Assembly (NCBI GenBank): GCA_910579425.1 | Contig: CAJTVL010000068.1 | Location: 1 to 18,891 of the forward strand | Direction: 5' to 3' | DNA: 18,891 nucleotides | DNA from: an uncultured Lachnospiraceae bacterium | GTDB lineage: Bacteria; Bacillota; Clostridia; Lachnospirales; Lachnospiraceae | Part shown: one piece after another, positions 7,627-15,369 of the stretch | Position numbering within the stretch: the stretch's first letter is position 1 | Layout of the letters: each line of letters begins with the position of its first letter | The notes under the pieces: model-generated | The model's database searches: none | Seen by the model: the letters and a program-made list of their open reading frames with translations, nothing else | Told to the model about the DNA's origin: nothing | Translations under genes and position numbers: made by a program

Positions 7627-7674
7627 ACAGGTCGCAAAGGAGCGTACAAGAGAGCCCCTTTGCGACCTGTTTTT
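7627..7674 (+). terminator. Leader terminator/attenuator upstream of gltB
   Basis: A perfect 14-bp stem, ACAGGTCGCAAAGG (7627-7640) with CCTTTGCGACCTGT (7657-7670), has a 16-nt loop and runs into TTTTT (7670-7674). This is a textbook intrinsic terminator. No + strand gene lies between it and the terminator at 7192-7238, so it is not the end of an upstream gene. It therefore probably controls read-through into gltB or ends a short RNA of about 48 nt. Confidence 0.7.
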
Positions 7675-7717
7675 CGTCCCATAAAATATCCGAAGTTTTT
7701 GTGGGACAAAAACCCAC
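7669..7717 (+). promoter_or_regulatory. Second gltB leader hairpin overlapping the terminator U-tract
   Basis: Bases 7669-7686 can pair with 7697-7713 in a stem of 17 pairs with one bulged C (7675) and one G-U pair. This stem captures the whole T-run of the preceding terminator. A smaller competing hairpin, GTGGG (7701-7705) with CCCAC (7713-7717), uses part of the same sequence. The gltB ribosome site at 7728-7734 stays outside both. Alternative leader structures are seen in the sequence; their regulatory role is inferred. Confidence 0.5.
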
Positions 7718-7742
7718 TCTTTTGGATAAGGAGGAAAAGAAT

Positions 7743-10700
7743 ATGTTTGATGTGAAAAATACCCATCCCAGGGCGCCCTTATACCGGCAGGAATTTGAGC
7801 ATGATAACTGCGGGATCGGGGCCTGCGTGAATATTAAAGGAGTAAAGAGCCGGGAGACGGTGGTAAACGCCCTTAAGATTGTGGAAAATTTAGAGCACCG
7901 CGCCGGGAAGGATGCGGAAGGCAAAACCGGCGATGGGGTTGGAATCCTGACTCAGGTTCCCCATAAGTTTTTTAAGAAGGTGACGGCCCCTTTGGGGATC
8001 GCTATCGGAGAGGAGAGGGAATATGGCGTCGGCATGTTTTTCTTCCCTCAGGAGGAGCTGCGGAAAAATCAGGCCAAAAAGATGTTTGAGATCATTGTGG
8101 AAAAAGAAGGTCTTACCTTCCTGGGCTGGCGGGAAGTGCCCACAGAGCCTTCCGTGCTGGGGCATAAGGCTGTGGAGTGTATGCCCCACATCATGCAGGC
8201 GTTTATCAAAAAGCCGGCTGAGGTGGAGAAGGGCGTGGCCTTTGACAGGCTTTTGTATGTGGTGAGGCGGGTGTTTGAGCAGTCCTCGGACAATACCTAT
8301 GTGGTGTCCTTATCCAGCCGGACGATCGTGTATAAGGGGATGTTTCTGGTAGGGCAGCTCCGCACCTTTTTTGCGGATTTGCAGGATAAGGATTTCGAAT
8401 CGGCCATTGCCATGGTGCATTCGAGGTTTTCCACCAACACTAATCCAAGCTGGGAGCGGGCCCATCCCAACCGGTTTATCGTACATAACGGGGAGATCAA
8501 CACCATCCGGGGCAATGCGGATAAGATGCTGGCACGGGAAGAAAATATGGAGTCGGAGCATTTAAAGGGGCTTTTGCACAAGGTGCTTCCGGTGGTGAAT
8601 ACGGCGGGCTCCGATTCGGCCATGCTGGACAATACCCTGGAATTTCTGGTGATGAGCGGTATGGAGCTGCCGCTGGCGGTGATGATTACCATTCCCGAGC
8701 CCTGGACCAATAACCAGACCATGTCCCAGCACAAAAGGGATTTTTACCAGTATTATGCGACCATGATGGAGCCCTGGGACGGCCCGGCCTCCATTCTGTT
8801 CTGTGACGGGGATGTGATGGGGGCTGTGCTTGACCGGAACGGCCTGCGTCCTTCCCGGTACATGATCACCGATGACGATCAGCTCATTTTGTCCTCGGAG
8901 GTGGGAGTGCTGGACATTGATCCTGCCAGGATTCTGGTAAAGGAGCGGCTCCGCCCCGGCAAAATGCTGCTGGTGGATACGGTGAGAGGAAAAGTGATTG
9001 ACGATGATGAGCTGAAGGAAACCTACGCCTCAAGGCAGCCCTACGGGGAATGGCTGGACCGGAATCTGGTGTATCTCCATGATCTGAAGATTCCCAATGA
9101 AAGGGTGCCGGAGTTTAGCCCCCAGGAGCGGCAGCGTATGCAGAAGGCTTTCGGCTATTCCTATGAGGAAGTCAAAAACAGCATCCTTCCCATGGCAAGA
9201 ACGGGCGGGGAGGCCATTGCGGCCATGGGAGTGGATACCCCCCTTCCGGTGCTGAGCAAGACTCATCATCCCCTGTTTCATTATTTTAAGCAGCTTTTTG
9301 CCCAGGTGACCAATCCTCCCATCGATGCCATCCGGGAGGAGATCGTGACCTCAACCACGGTTTATGTGGGAACGGACGGAAATATTTTGGAGGAGATTCC
9401 CAAGAACTGCAACATGCTCCGGGTGAATAACCCGATTTTGACCAACACTGACCTGATGAAGATCAAGGGCATGAAAAAGGATGGCTTCAAGGTGGAGGTG
9501 ATTCCCATCACCTATTACAAAAATACCAGGCTGGAGAGGGCCATTGACCGTCTCTTCGTGGAGGTGGATCGGGCATACCGGGACGGGGTGAATATCATGG
9601 TGCTTTCCGACCGGGGCGTGGACGAAAACCATGTGGCGATTCCTTCCCTGCTCGCCATTTCCGCCCTAAACCGGCATCTGGTGGTGACCAAGAAAAAAAC
9701 CAGCGTAGCCCTGATCCTGGAGTCCGGGGAACCCAGGGAGGTTCACCACTTTGCTACCCTTTTAGGCTACGGGGCCTGTGCCATCAATCCCTATCTGGCC
9801 CAGGAATCCATCAAGGAGTTGATCGACTCCCATATGCTGGATAAGGATTACTATGCGGCGGTGGAGGATTACAACAATGCCATTCTTCACGGCATTGTAA
9901 AGATTGCCTCCAAGATGGGGATCAGCACCATCCAGTCCTATGAGGGCTCCCAGATCTTTGAAGCTATTGGAATCGACAAGGAAGTGATCAACAAATATTT
10001 CCCTCATACGGTCTGCCGGGTTGGGGGTATTACGTTGGAGGACATTGAAAGGCAGGTGGACGATCTGCATTCCCAGGCCTTTGATCCCCTTGGGCTCGCC
10101 AATGACCTGACGCTGGATAGTCTGGGACATCACAAAATGCGCAGCGGGGCGGATGAGCATCTTTACAATCCGGCCACCATCCACCTGTTGCAGGAATCTG
10201 CCAGAAGAGGGGATTACCAGCTTTTTAAAGAATATACCGCGCTGGTCAATGATGAAACTTCAGTAAAAAATCTCCGGGGGCTCATGGATTTCAATTTCCC
10301 TGAAAAGGGGGTTCCCATTGATGAGGTAGAAAGCGTGGATTCCATCGTGACCCGCTTCAAGACGGGAGCTATGTCCTACGGTTCCATCTCAAAGGAGGCC
10401 CATGAGACTATGGCAATCGCCATGAACCGTCTCCATGGCCGCTCCAACTCCGGGGAAGGGGGAGAGGAGCCGGAACGTCTTACGGTGGGGGCCGATGGGG
10501 TCAACAAGTGCTCTGCCATCAAGCAGGTGGCCTCGGGGCGGTTTGGGGTTACCAGCAGGTACTTAGTCAGTGCAGAGGAGATTCAGATCAAGATGGCTCA
10601 GGGAGCCAAGCCGGGAGAAGGGGGGCATCTGCCGGGAGGAAAGGTGTATCCCTGGATTGCCAAGACCAGACATTCCACGCCGGGGGTCAGCCTGATTTCC

Positions 10701-12293
10701 CCGCCGCCCCATCATGACATTTATTCCATAGAGGATTTGGCGGAGCTGATCTATGATCTGAAAAATGCCAATAAGCAGGCAAGGATCAGCGTAAAGCTGG
10801 TTTCCGAGGCAGGAGTGGGAACGGTAGCCGCCGGTGTGGCTAAGGCCGGGGCACAGGTGATTTTGGTTTCCGGTTATGACGGCGGTACGGGGGCGGCTCC
10901 CAGAAGTTCCATTCATAATGCAGGACTTCCCTGGGAGTTGGGACTTTCGGAGACTCACCAGACCCTGATTATGAACGGTCTTAGAAATAAAGTAAGGATC
11001 GAAACCGACGGAAAGCTTATGAGCGGCCGGGACGTGGCCATTGCGGCGATCTTAGGGGCGGAGGAGTTTGGCTTTGCAACGGCTCCCCTGGTAACCATGG
11101 GCTGCGTCATGATGCGTGTCTGCAATCTGGATACCTGTCCTGTAGGCGTGGCTACCCAGAATCCAAAGCTGCGCAAAAATTTCCGGGGAAAGCCCGAATA
11201 TGTGATGAACTTCATGCGCTTTATTGCCCAGGAACTGCGGGAGTATATGGCAAGGCTGGGAGTGCGCAGCGTGGATGAGCTGGTGGGACACACGGAGCTT
11301 CTCAGGGTCAGAGAGGACTTGACAGAACGTCAGAGCAAGGTGGACTTAAGCCAGATTCTCTCCAATCCCTATGCGGGAGGAAAAGAGAAGGTGACCTTTG
11401 ATCCCAGACAGGTTTATGATTTTAAGCTGGAAAACACAGCGGACGAGAGAGTATTGTTAAAGCAGCTCAACAAGTCCATTGACGCAGGAAGCAAACGCAG
11501 CCTCGAGGTGGACGTGAAAAATACGGACAGAGCCTTCGGTACGATCCTTGGCTCGGAGATTACCAGAAGGCTTGGGGACGATTTGGAGGAGGATACCTAC
11601 CGGGTGCTCTGCAGCGGGGCAGGAGGCCAGAGCTTCGGCGCTTTTATCCCCAGGGGACTCACCCTGGAGCTGGTAGGGGACAGCAACGATTACTTTGGAA
11701 AAGGGCTTTCCGGCGGAAAGCTGGTGGTTTATCCTCCTAAGGGAAGCCGGTTTAAGGCGGAGGAAAATATTATAATAGGAAACGTTGCGCTCTATGGGGC
11801 CACCAGCGGAAAGGCTTTTATTAACGGTGTGGCCGGAGAGCGGTTCTGCGTGAGAAATTCCGGCGCTATTGCGGTGGTGGAGGGCGTAGGCGATCACGGC
11901 TGTGAGTACATGACGGGAGGCCGTGTGGTGGTGCTTGGCCCTACCGGCAAGAACTTTGCGGCAGGTATGAGCGGCGGCATCGCCTATGTGCTGGATGAGG
12001 ATAACGATCTGTATATCCGTCTGAATAAGGAGATGGTTTCCTCCTATGAAGTGACCTCCAAGTACGACGTGATCGAGCTGAAGGAAATGATCAAGGAGCA
12101 TGTGGCTCTGACCAATTCCGCGAAAGGCAAGCTGATACTGGATCATTTTAAGGATTATCTGCCTAAATTTAAGAAGATCATTCCTTATGATTATGAAAAG
12201 ATTCTCACCAGCATCGTACAGATGGAAGAAAAGGGACTCAGTGCGCAGCAGGCGCAGATCGAGGCTTTTTATGCCATGAAAGCGGCGAAGTAA
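7743..12293 (+). CDS. gltB: Glutamate synthase (NADPH), large subunit
   Basis: A 1516-residue alpha subunit of glutamate synthase, which transfers the glutamine amide nitrogen to 2-oxoglutarate to make two glutamates. Domains in order: N-terminal type 2 glutamine amidotransferase with nucleophile Cys23 (NCGIG) after a short propeptide; a central domain; the FMN-binding synthase barrel containing GGTGAAPRSS; the 3Fe-4S cluster site C1121-x5-C1127-x4-C1132; and the C-terminal glycine-repeat beta-helix, which includes GAGGQSFGAF. The length is normal for bacterial GltB. The start is ATG 7743 with AAGGAGG at 7728-7734; the frame is open further upstream, but that part overlaps the leader hairpins and precedes the conserved start. 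gltD follows after 80 bp, so this is a standard operon, probably controlled through the structured leader. No truncation or frameshift was seen. Confidence 0.98.
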   Translation: MFDVKNTHPRAPLYRQEFEHDNCGIGACVNIKGVKSRETVVNALKIVENLEHRAGKDAEGKTGDGVGILTQVPHKFFKKVTAPLGIAIGEEREYGVGMFFFPQEELRKNQAKKMFEIIVEKEGLTFLGWREVPTEPSVLGHKAVECMPHIMQAFIKKPAEVEKGVAFDRLLYVVRRVFEQSSDNTYVVSLSSRTIVYKGMFLVGQLRTFFADLQDKDFESAIAMVHSRFSTNTNPSWERAHPNRFIVHNGEINTIRGNADKMLAREENMESEHLKGLLHKVLPVVNTAGSDSAMLDNTLEFLVMSGMELPLAVMITIPEPWTNNQTMSQHKRDFYQYYATMMEPWDGPASILFCDGDVMGAVLDRNGLRPSRYMITDDDQLILSSEVGVLDIDPARILVKERLRPGKMLLVDTVRGKVIDDDELKETYASRQPYGEWLDRNLVYLHDLKIPNERVPEFSPQERQRMQKAFGYSYEEVKNSILPMARTGGEAIAAMGVDTPLPVLSKTHHPLFHYFKQLFAQVTNPPIDAIREEIVTSTTVYVGTDGNILEEIPKNCNMLRVNNPILTNTDLMKIKGMKKDGFKVEVIPITYYKNTRLERAIDRLFVEVDRAYRDGVNIMVLSDRGVDENHVAIPSLLAISALNRHLVVTKKKTSVALILESGEPREVHHFATLLGYGACAINPYLAQESIKELIDSHMLDKDYYAAVEDYNNAILHGIVKIASKMGISTIQSYEGSQIFEAIGIDKEVINKYFPHTVCRVGGITLEDIERQVDDLHSQAFDPLGLANDLTLDSLGHHKMRSGADEHLYNPATIHLLQESARRGDYQLFKEYTALVNDETSVKNLRGLMDFNFPEKGVPIDEVESVDSIVTRFKTGAMSYGSISKEAHETMAIAMNRLHGRSNSGEGGEEPERLTVGADGVNKCSAIKQVASGRFGVTSRYLVSAEEIQIKMAQGAKPGEGGHLPGGKVYPWIAKTRHSTPGVSLISPPPHHDIYSIEDLAELIYDLKNANKQARISVKLVSEAGVGTVAAGVAKAGAQVILVSGYDGGTGAAPRSSIHNAGLPWELGLSETHQTLIMNGLRNKVRIETDGKLMSGRDVAIAAILGAEEFGFATAPLVTMGCVMMRVCNLDTCPVGVATQNPKLRKNFRGKPEYVMNFMRFIAQELREYMARLGVRSVDELVGHTELLRVREDLTERQSKVDLSQILSNPYAGGKEKVTFDPRQVYDFKLENTADERVLLKQLNKSIDAGSKRSLEVDVKNTDRAFGTILGSEITRRLGDDLEEDTYRVLCSGAGGQSFGAFIPRGLTLELVGDSNDYFGKGLSGGKLVVYPPKGSRFKAEENIIIGNVALYGATSGKAFINGVAGERFCVRNSGAIAVVEGVGDHGCEYMTGGRVVVLGPTGKNFAAGMSGGIAYVLDEDNDLYIRLNKEMVSSYEVTSKYDVIELKEMIKEHVALTNSAKGKLILDHFKDYLPKFKKIIPYDYEKILTSIVQMEEKGLSAQQAQIEAFYAMKAAK

Positions 12294-12373
12294 AAACCGT
12301 TACTATGAGCGGCCTTTCAATCGTTCATGGCAACTGAAAATCTTCGGAATCGGAAAGGAGCAAGGGTGTAACA

Positions 12374-13858
12374 ATGGGTAAACCAACCGGATTTATGGAT
12401 TATAAAAGAGAGGTATCAAAGGACAGAATCCCCAAGGAAAGGATCAGGGACTTTCGGGAATTTCACGAGCACCTTCCCAGGGAGCGGCAGCAGCTCCAGG
12501 GGGCCCGGTGCATGGAGTGCGGTGTCCCTTTCTGCCAGTCGGGAATGACCATTTGCGGCATGACCAGCGGCTGTCCGCTGCACAATCTGGTGCCGGAGTG
12601 GAATGATCTGGTCTATATCGGAAACTGGGAGCAGGCCTACAACCGCCTGGTGAAGACCAACAGCTTCCCGGAATTTACTTCCCGGGTATGTCCGGCCCTG
12701 TGCGAGGCGGCCTGCACCTGCGGGCTCATCGGGGAGCCGGTGGCAACCAGAGAGAATGAGTATGCCATCATCGAAAATGCTTATGAAAAAGGATATGCTG
12801 ACCCGAGACCGCCCAAGGTCAGGACGGGAAAGACTGTGGCCGTGGTGGGGAGCGGCCCCAGCGGCCTTGCGGCGGCGGATCAGTTAAACAAGAGAGGACA
12901 CAGCGTCACAGTCTTTGAGCGTTCCGATCGAATCGGCGGGCTTCTCATGTACGGCATTCCCAACATGAAGCTGGAGAAGCAGGTCGTGGAGCGAAAGATC
13001 AAGGTGATGGAGGCGGAGGGCGTTATCTTCGTCACAGGTACGGATGTGGGAAAGGATCTGAAGGCGGAAAAGCTGCTGAAGGATTTTGACCGGGTGGTGC
13101 TTGCCTGCGGCGCCTCCAATCCAAGGGACATAAACGCCCCGGGGCGGGATGCCAAGGGAATTTACTTTGCGGTGGATTTCCTGAAGGCAAACACAAAGAG
13201 CCTTTTGGACTCAAATTTCCAGGACGGAAAGTTTGTAAACACTGAAGGTAAAAACGTGGTAATCATCGGCGGCGGCGATACCGGAAACGACTGCGTGGGC
13301 ACCAGCATCCGCCACGGCTGTAAGTCCGTGACCCAGATTGAGATGATGCCCAAAGCGCCGGATCAGCGCGCGGAAAACAATCCGTGGCCAGAATGGCCGA
13401 AAATCTGCAAGACCGATTACGGCCAGGAAGAAGCCATCGCTCTCTTTGGCCACGACCCGCGAATCTATGAGGCCACCGTGAAAGAGTTCGTGAAAGACAA
13501 AAACGGAAACCTGAAAGCGGTTAAGATCGTGAAGCTTTCCTGGGAGAAGGATCCGGAGACAGGACGCATGAAGATGACCGAGATCCCAGGCTCCGAGCAA
13601 ACCCTTCCCGCGGAGATCGTGCTGATCGCCGCAGGCTTTCTGGGGAGCCAGAAGTATGTGACGGACGCCTTTAAGGTGAACCTGGATCAGCGCACCAACG
13701 TGAGTACCGCACCGGGGCGGTATGAGACTTCGGTGAAAAATGTGTTTGCCGCCGGGGACATGCACCGGGGACAGTCTTTGGTGGTGTGGGCCATCCGGGA
13801 GGGAAGACAGGCCGCAAGGGCGGTGGATGAGAGTTTGATGGGGTATACGAATTTGTGA
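12374..13858 (+). CDS. gltD: Glutamate synthase (NADPH), small subunit
   Basis: A 494-residue beta subunit that takes electrons from NADPH via FAD and passes them through iron-sulfur clusters to GltB. The N-terminal cysteine-rich region carries C46, C49, C54, C61 and C67, plus a second group C106, C110, C114 and C116, which together supply the 4Fe-4S ligands. The FAD dinucleotide fold has GSGPSG (159-164), and the NADPH fold has GGGDTG (299-304) in VVIIGGGDTGNDCVG. A final FAD contact lies in FAAGDMHRGQSLVVWAI near the C-terminus. Length and order are standard for GltD. The start is ATG 12374, with AAAGGAG and AGGG 7-13 nt upstream. It is cotranscribed with gltB and closed by the terminator at 13872. 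The 80-bp gap before it shows no clear structure. Confidence 0.98.
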   Translation: MGKPTGFMDYKREVSKDRIPKERIRDFREFHEHLPRERQQLQGARCMECGVPFCQSGMTICGMTSGCPLHNLVPEWNDLVYIGNWEQAYNRLVKTNSFPEFTSRVCPALCEAACTCGLIGEPVATRENEYAIIENAYEKGYADPRPPKVRTGKTVAVVGSGPSGLAAADQLNKRGHSVTVFERSDRIGGLLMYGIPNMKLEKQVVERKIKVMEAEGVIFVTGTDVGKDLKAEKLLKDFDRVVLACGASNPRDINAPGRDAKGIYFAVDFLKANTKSLLDSNFQDGKFVNTEGKNVVIIGGGDTGNDCVGTSIRHGCKSVTQIEMMPKAPDQRAENNPWPEWPKICKTDYGQEEAIALFGHDPRIYEATVKEFVKDKNGNLKAVKIVKLSWEKDPETGRMKMTEIPGSEQTLPAEIVLIAAGFLGSQKYVTDAFKVNLDQRTNVSTAPGRYETSVKNVFAAGDMHRGQSLVVWAIREGRQAARAVDESLMGYTNL

Positions 13859-13871
13859 CGCATTTTCTGAT

Positions 13872-13925
13872 GCCGTATTCTACGAGGGACACTTTTAAAG
13901 TGGGGAGTAGGATACGGCGTTTTTT
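13872..13925 (+). terminator. Intrinsic terminator of the gltBD operon
   Basis: A 12-bp stem, GCCGTATTCTAC (13872-13883) with GTAGGATACGGC (13907-13918, one G-U pair), is topped by an inner CACTTT/AAAGTG hairpin and followed by six Ts (13920-13925). Confidence 0.92.
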
Positions 13926-13948
13926 CTAAAAAACGATTCTGATTAATT

Positions 13949-14122
13949 TCAGAATTCTTGCTTGGGTAGGGTCATATTAAATGGGATACCATTTACAAGA
14001 ACCGTTCGCTTCATAAACATTCTAAGCGCTGTTGGGAGATCAATCCCTAAATTTTCACAGACAGCGGTGGCCTGGGCCTTTAATTCATCATCGACGCGAA
14101 ATTGCATAACGGATGTTGCCAT
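13949..14122 (-). CDS. Truncated RelB/DinJ-family antitoxin, no toxin partner
   Basis: A 57-residue minus-strand ORF begins MATSVMQFRVDDELKAQA and continues through NLGIDLPTALRMFMKR to a stop after LPKQEF. This is the ribbon-helix-helix DNA-binding and dimerisation part of RelB/DinJ-type antitoxins, whose members usually run to about 80-100 residues with a C-terminal toxin-binding tail. Here the tail is missing: a TGA follows, and within 25 bp the sequence becomes the gltBD terminator. No RelE/YafQ-like toxin is found on either side. The start ATG at 14122 has AAAGGA (complement of 14132-14137) spaced 9 nt. It could still bind DNA as an orphan regulator, but it cannot be a normal toxin neutraliser. 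The family assignment is firm from the N-terminal half; whether it is expressed is unknown. Confidence 0.8.
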   Translation of the reverse strand: MATSVMQFRVDDELKAQATAVCENLGIDLPTALRMFMKRTVLVNGIPFNMTLPKQEF

Positions 14123-14182
14123 AGCAAAACATCCTTTATTTTAGGGTCAATATTTTCAAAAATGAATTAAAAATGATTTTTG

Positions 14183-14212
14183 TTGACAGAATTTATCACA
14201 AAGAGATAGACT
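14183..14212 (+). promoter_or_regulatory. Probable promoter upstream of the transglutaminase-like ORF
   Basis: A perfect -35 TTGACA (14183-14188) and -10 TAGACT (14207-14212) are separated by 18 bp. Transcription would begin near 14219, about 90 nt before the ORF at 14309. The first ATG after it (14230) opens only a 13-codon frame, which fits a decayed gene start. Confidence 0.5.
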
Positions 14213-14308
14213 GTAAGCAGAGAATTTCCATGAAGAACCTTTATTTTTCATTCTATGGTATGAAAAGATAACAGGAGCATGGAAGGATGACACGAACAGG
14301 CGGTAGAA

Positions 14309-14629
14309 ATGAGAAGAGGCGAATTTGGAAGAAAGCTTGCAGTGAAAGCAGTCGGCATTGTCATTGCCGGGATGGCATATTCTACCTCCACGGATCACTA
14401 TAATGATCCTTACGGCTATCTGATCCTGGGAGCCGCCTCATGCGCCGGAAGCGCGAGAACCACGGGACTGTGTTTGAATATGCTGGGCTATTCCTATGAG
14501 CACGTGAACGAGAACCAGTGGGCCCATCAGTGGTGCCGGGTCAATCTTGACGGAACCTATTGGATCTGTGATCCTTATGGATTGTATGCAGGGCCGGAAC
14601 CCTCCGCGTATGGGCATCCGTATCTGTAA
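14309..14629 (+). pseudogene. Core fragment of a transglutaminase-like protein
   Basis: A 106-residue ORF holds little more than a transglutaminase-like (papain-fold) core. C45 is in AASCAGSARTTGLCLNMLGY, H73 in NQWAHQWCRV, and D88 in YWICDPYG; the spacing fits a Cys-His-Asp triad. Relatives are normally secreted or membrane-anchored proteins of several hundred residues with a signal peptide and cell-wall binding repeats. None of that is present, and the frame just upstream of the ATG stays open only to a TGA at 14288-14290. The ribosome site is poor. It is most likely an N-terminally truncated remnant, although a small stand-alone enzyme cannot be excluded because the triad is intact. The domain call is reasonably sure; the pseudogene status is an inference. 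Confidence 0.6.
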
Positions 14630-14755
14630 AACCGAGAATGCAGGCTAAAATGCCGGTGGCTTTTGCGGGGTGCGCGAGAGCGAATTTGCCTAACTGTGGA
14701 AATGGAGGGACAGACGGAGCGGTCTGAAGCGGTAAAAGGAAAGGGGTAAGACAGG

Positions 14756-14995
14756 ATGAAACGAAACAATGGCTCTTCGCTGTTGTGGCTGCTGCTGATT
14801 CCAGGACAGCTTTTGGTCAGTATTTTCTTCGTGTGGATCGGTATCCGGCTGGATTTTATGATTTTTTCAGGTGGGCAAGGCGGCCATGGAATTCCTGTCT
14901 TTTCCGCAATTTTTTTTGTGATCGCGGCGGCAGTGACAATAGTGGTATTGATTCTGGCAGTTGTGCTGACGATCCGGGGATTTCTCCGGAAGTAA
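14756..14995 (+). CDS. Small two-TM membrane protein, function unknown
   Basis: A 79-residue protein I do not recognise. It has a basic start (MKRNNG), a hydrophobic helix at about residues 8-30 and a second at about 48-73, joined by a glycine-rich loop (SGGQGGHG), and it ends FLRK. This predicts a hairpin membrane protein with both ends inside. ATG 14756 is preceded by AAAGGGG with 9-nt spacing. The 126 bp between it and the transglutaminase-like ORF has no gene. It is probably a real gene given the ribosome site and coherent topology, but no function is proposed. Confidence 0.6.
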   Translation: MKRNNGSSLLWLLLIPGQLLVSIFFVWIGIRLDFMIFSGGQGGHGIPVFSAIFFVIAAAVTIVVLILAVVLTIRGFLRK

Positions 14996-15042
14996 TACAT
15001 TGAGAAAATTCAAGCTTTTACGGAAAAGAGGTGACGGCAGGT

Positions 15043-15369
15043 ATGCCTCGAAAGACAGCCTTTCATGAGACGATTGCAGAAGGGAACACGTATCTCATGC
15101 CAATTTCGGAAGTGATTGATAAAGTCACTGCAATATGCAGAGCAAATGGAGTCAGGCGGCTGGATTTGTTTGGTTCTTTTGCCACGGGTACGGCCACAGC
15201 TACAAGTGATATTGATTTTGTGGTTTATGGGTGCGAGGATATACTGCAATTGGAAGAAGCTCTGATGGAAATTGATACCCTTCGCAAAATTGACATTTTT
15301 GATTACGAAAGTATACGCAACGAATTTTTGTTAGAGGATATAAGAAAATATGGAAAACAAATCTATTAA
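15043..15369 (+). CDS. mntA: MntA-like minimal nucleotidyltransferase (antitoxin of HEPN/MNT pair)
   Basis: A 108-residue minimal nucleotidyltransferase of the DNA polymerase beta superfamily. The active-site motif GSFATG (44-49) is followed by SDID (D56, D58), and D84 in RKIDIFD is the likely third acidic residue. In the characterised MntA/HepT module the enzyme adds AMP to a tyrosine on the HEPN toxin and so neutralises it; the older HI0073/HI0074 pair is the structural prototype. The next gene overlaps by 20 bp and encodes the HEPN partner, which supports this role. ATG 15043 is chosen for AAGAGGTGA ending 8 nt upstream; a GTG at 15031 would add four residues. All key residues are present, so it is probably active. 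The module sits among degraded genes, as mobile defence or stability genes often do. Confidence 0.87.
   Translation: MPRKTAFHETIAEGNTYLMPISEVIDKVTAICRANGVRRLDLFGSFATGTATATSDIDFVVYGCEDILQLEEALMEIDTLRKIDIFDYESIRNEFLLEDIRKYGKQIY

Noticed and set aside
11457..12146. Long open frame of 229 codons on the minus strand inside gltB
   Set aside because: It lies wholly antisense to strongly conserved GltB coding sequence, has no recognisable domain, and is explained by the codon bias of the sense gene. The same applies to other antisense frames over gltB, gltD and the ABC genes.
12294..12373. gltB-gltD gap with ATCGTTCAT and GGAATCGGAAAGGAG resembling parts of the glutamine (glnA) riboswitch
   Set aside because: The conserved core and pairing of that riboswitch are not reproduced, the match is to short common words, and the class as I know it is mainly cyanobacterial.
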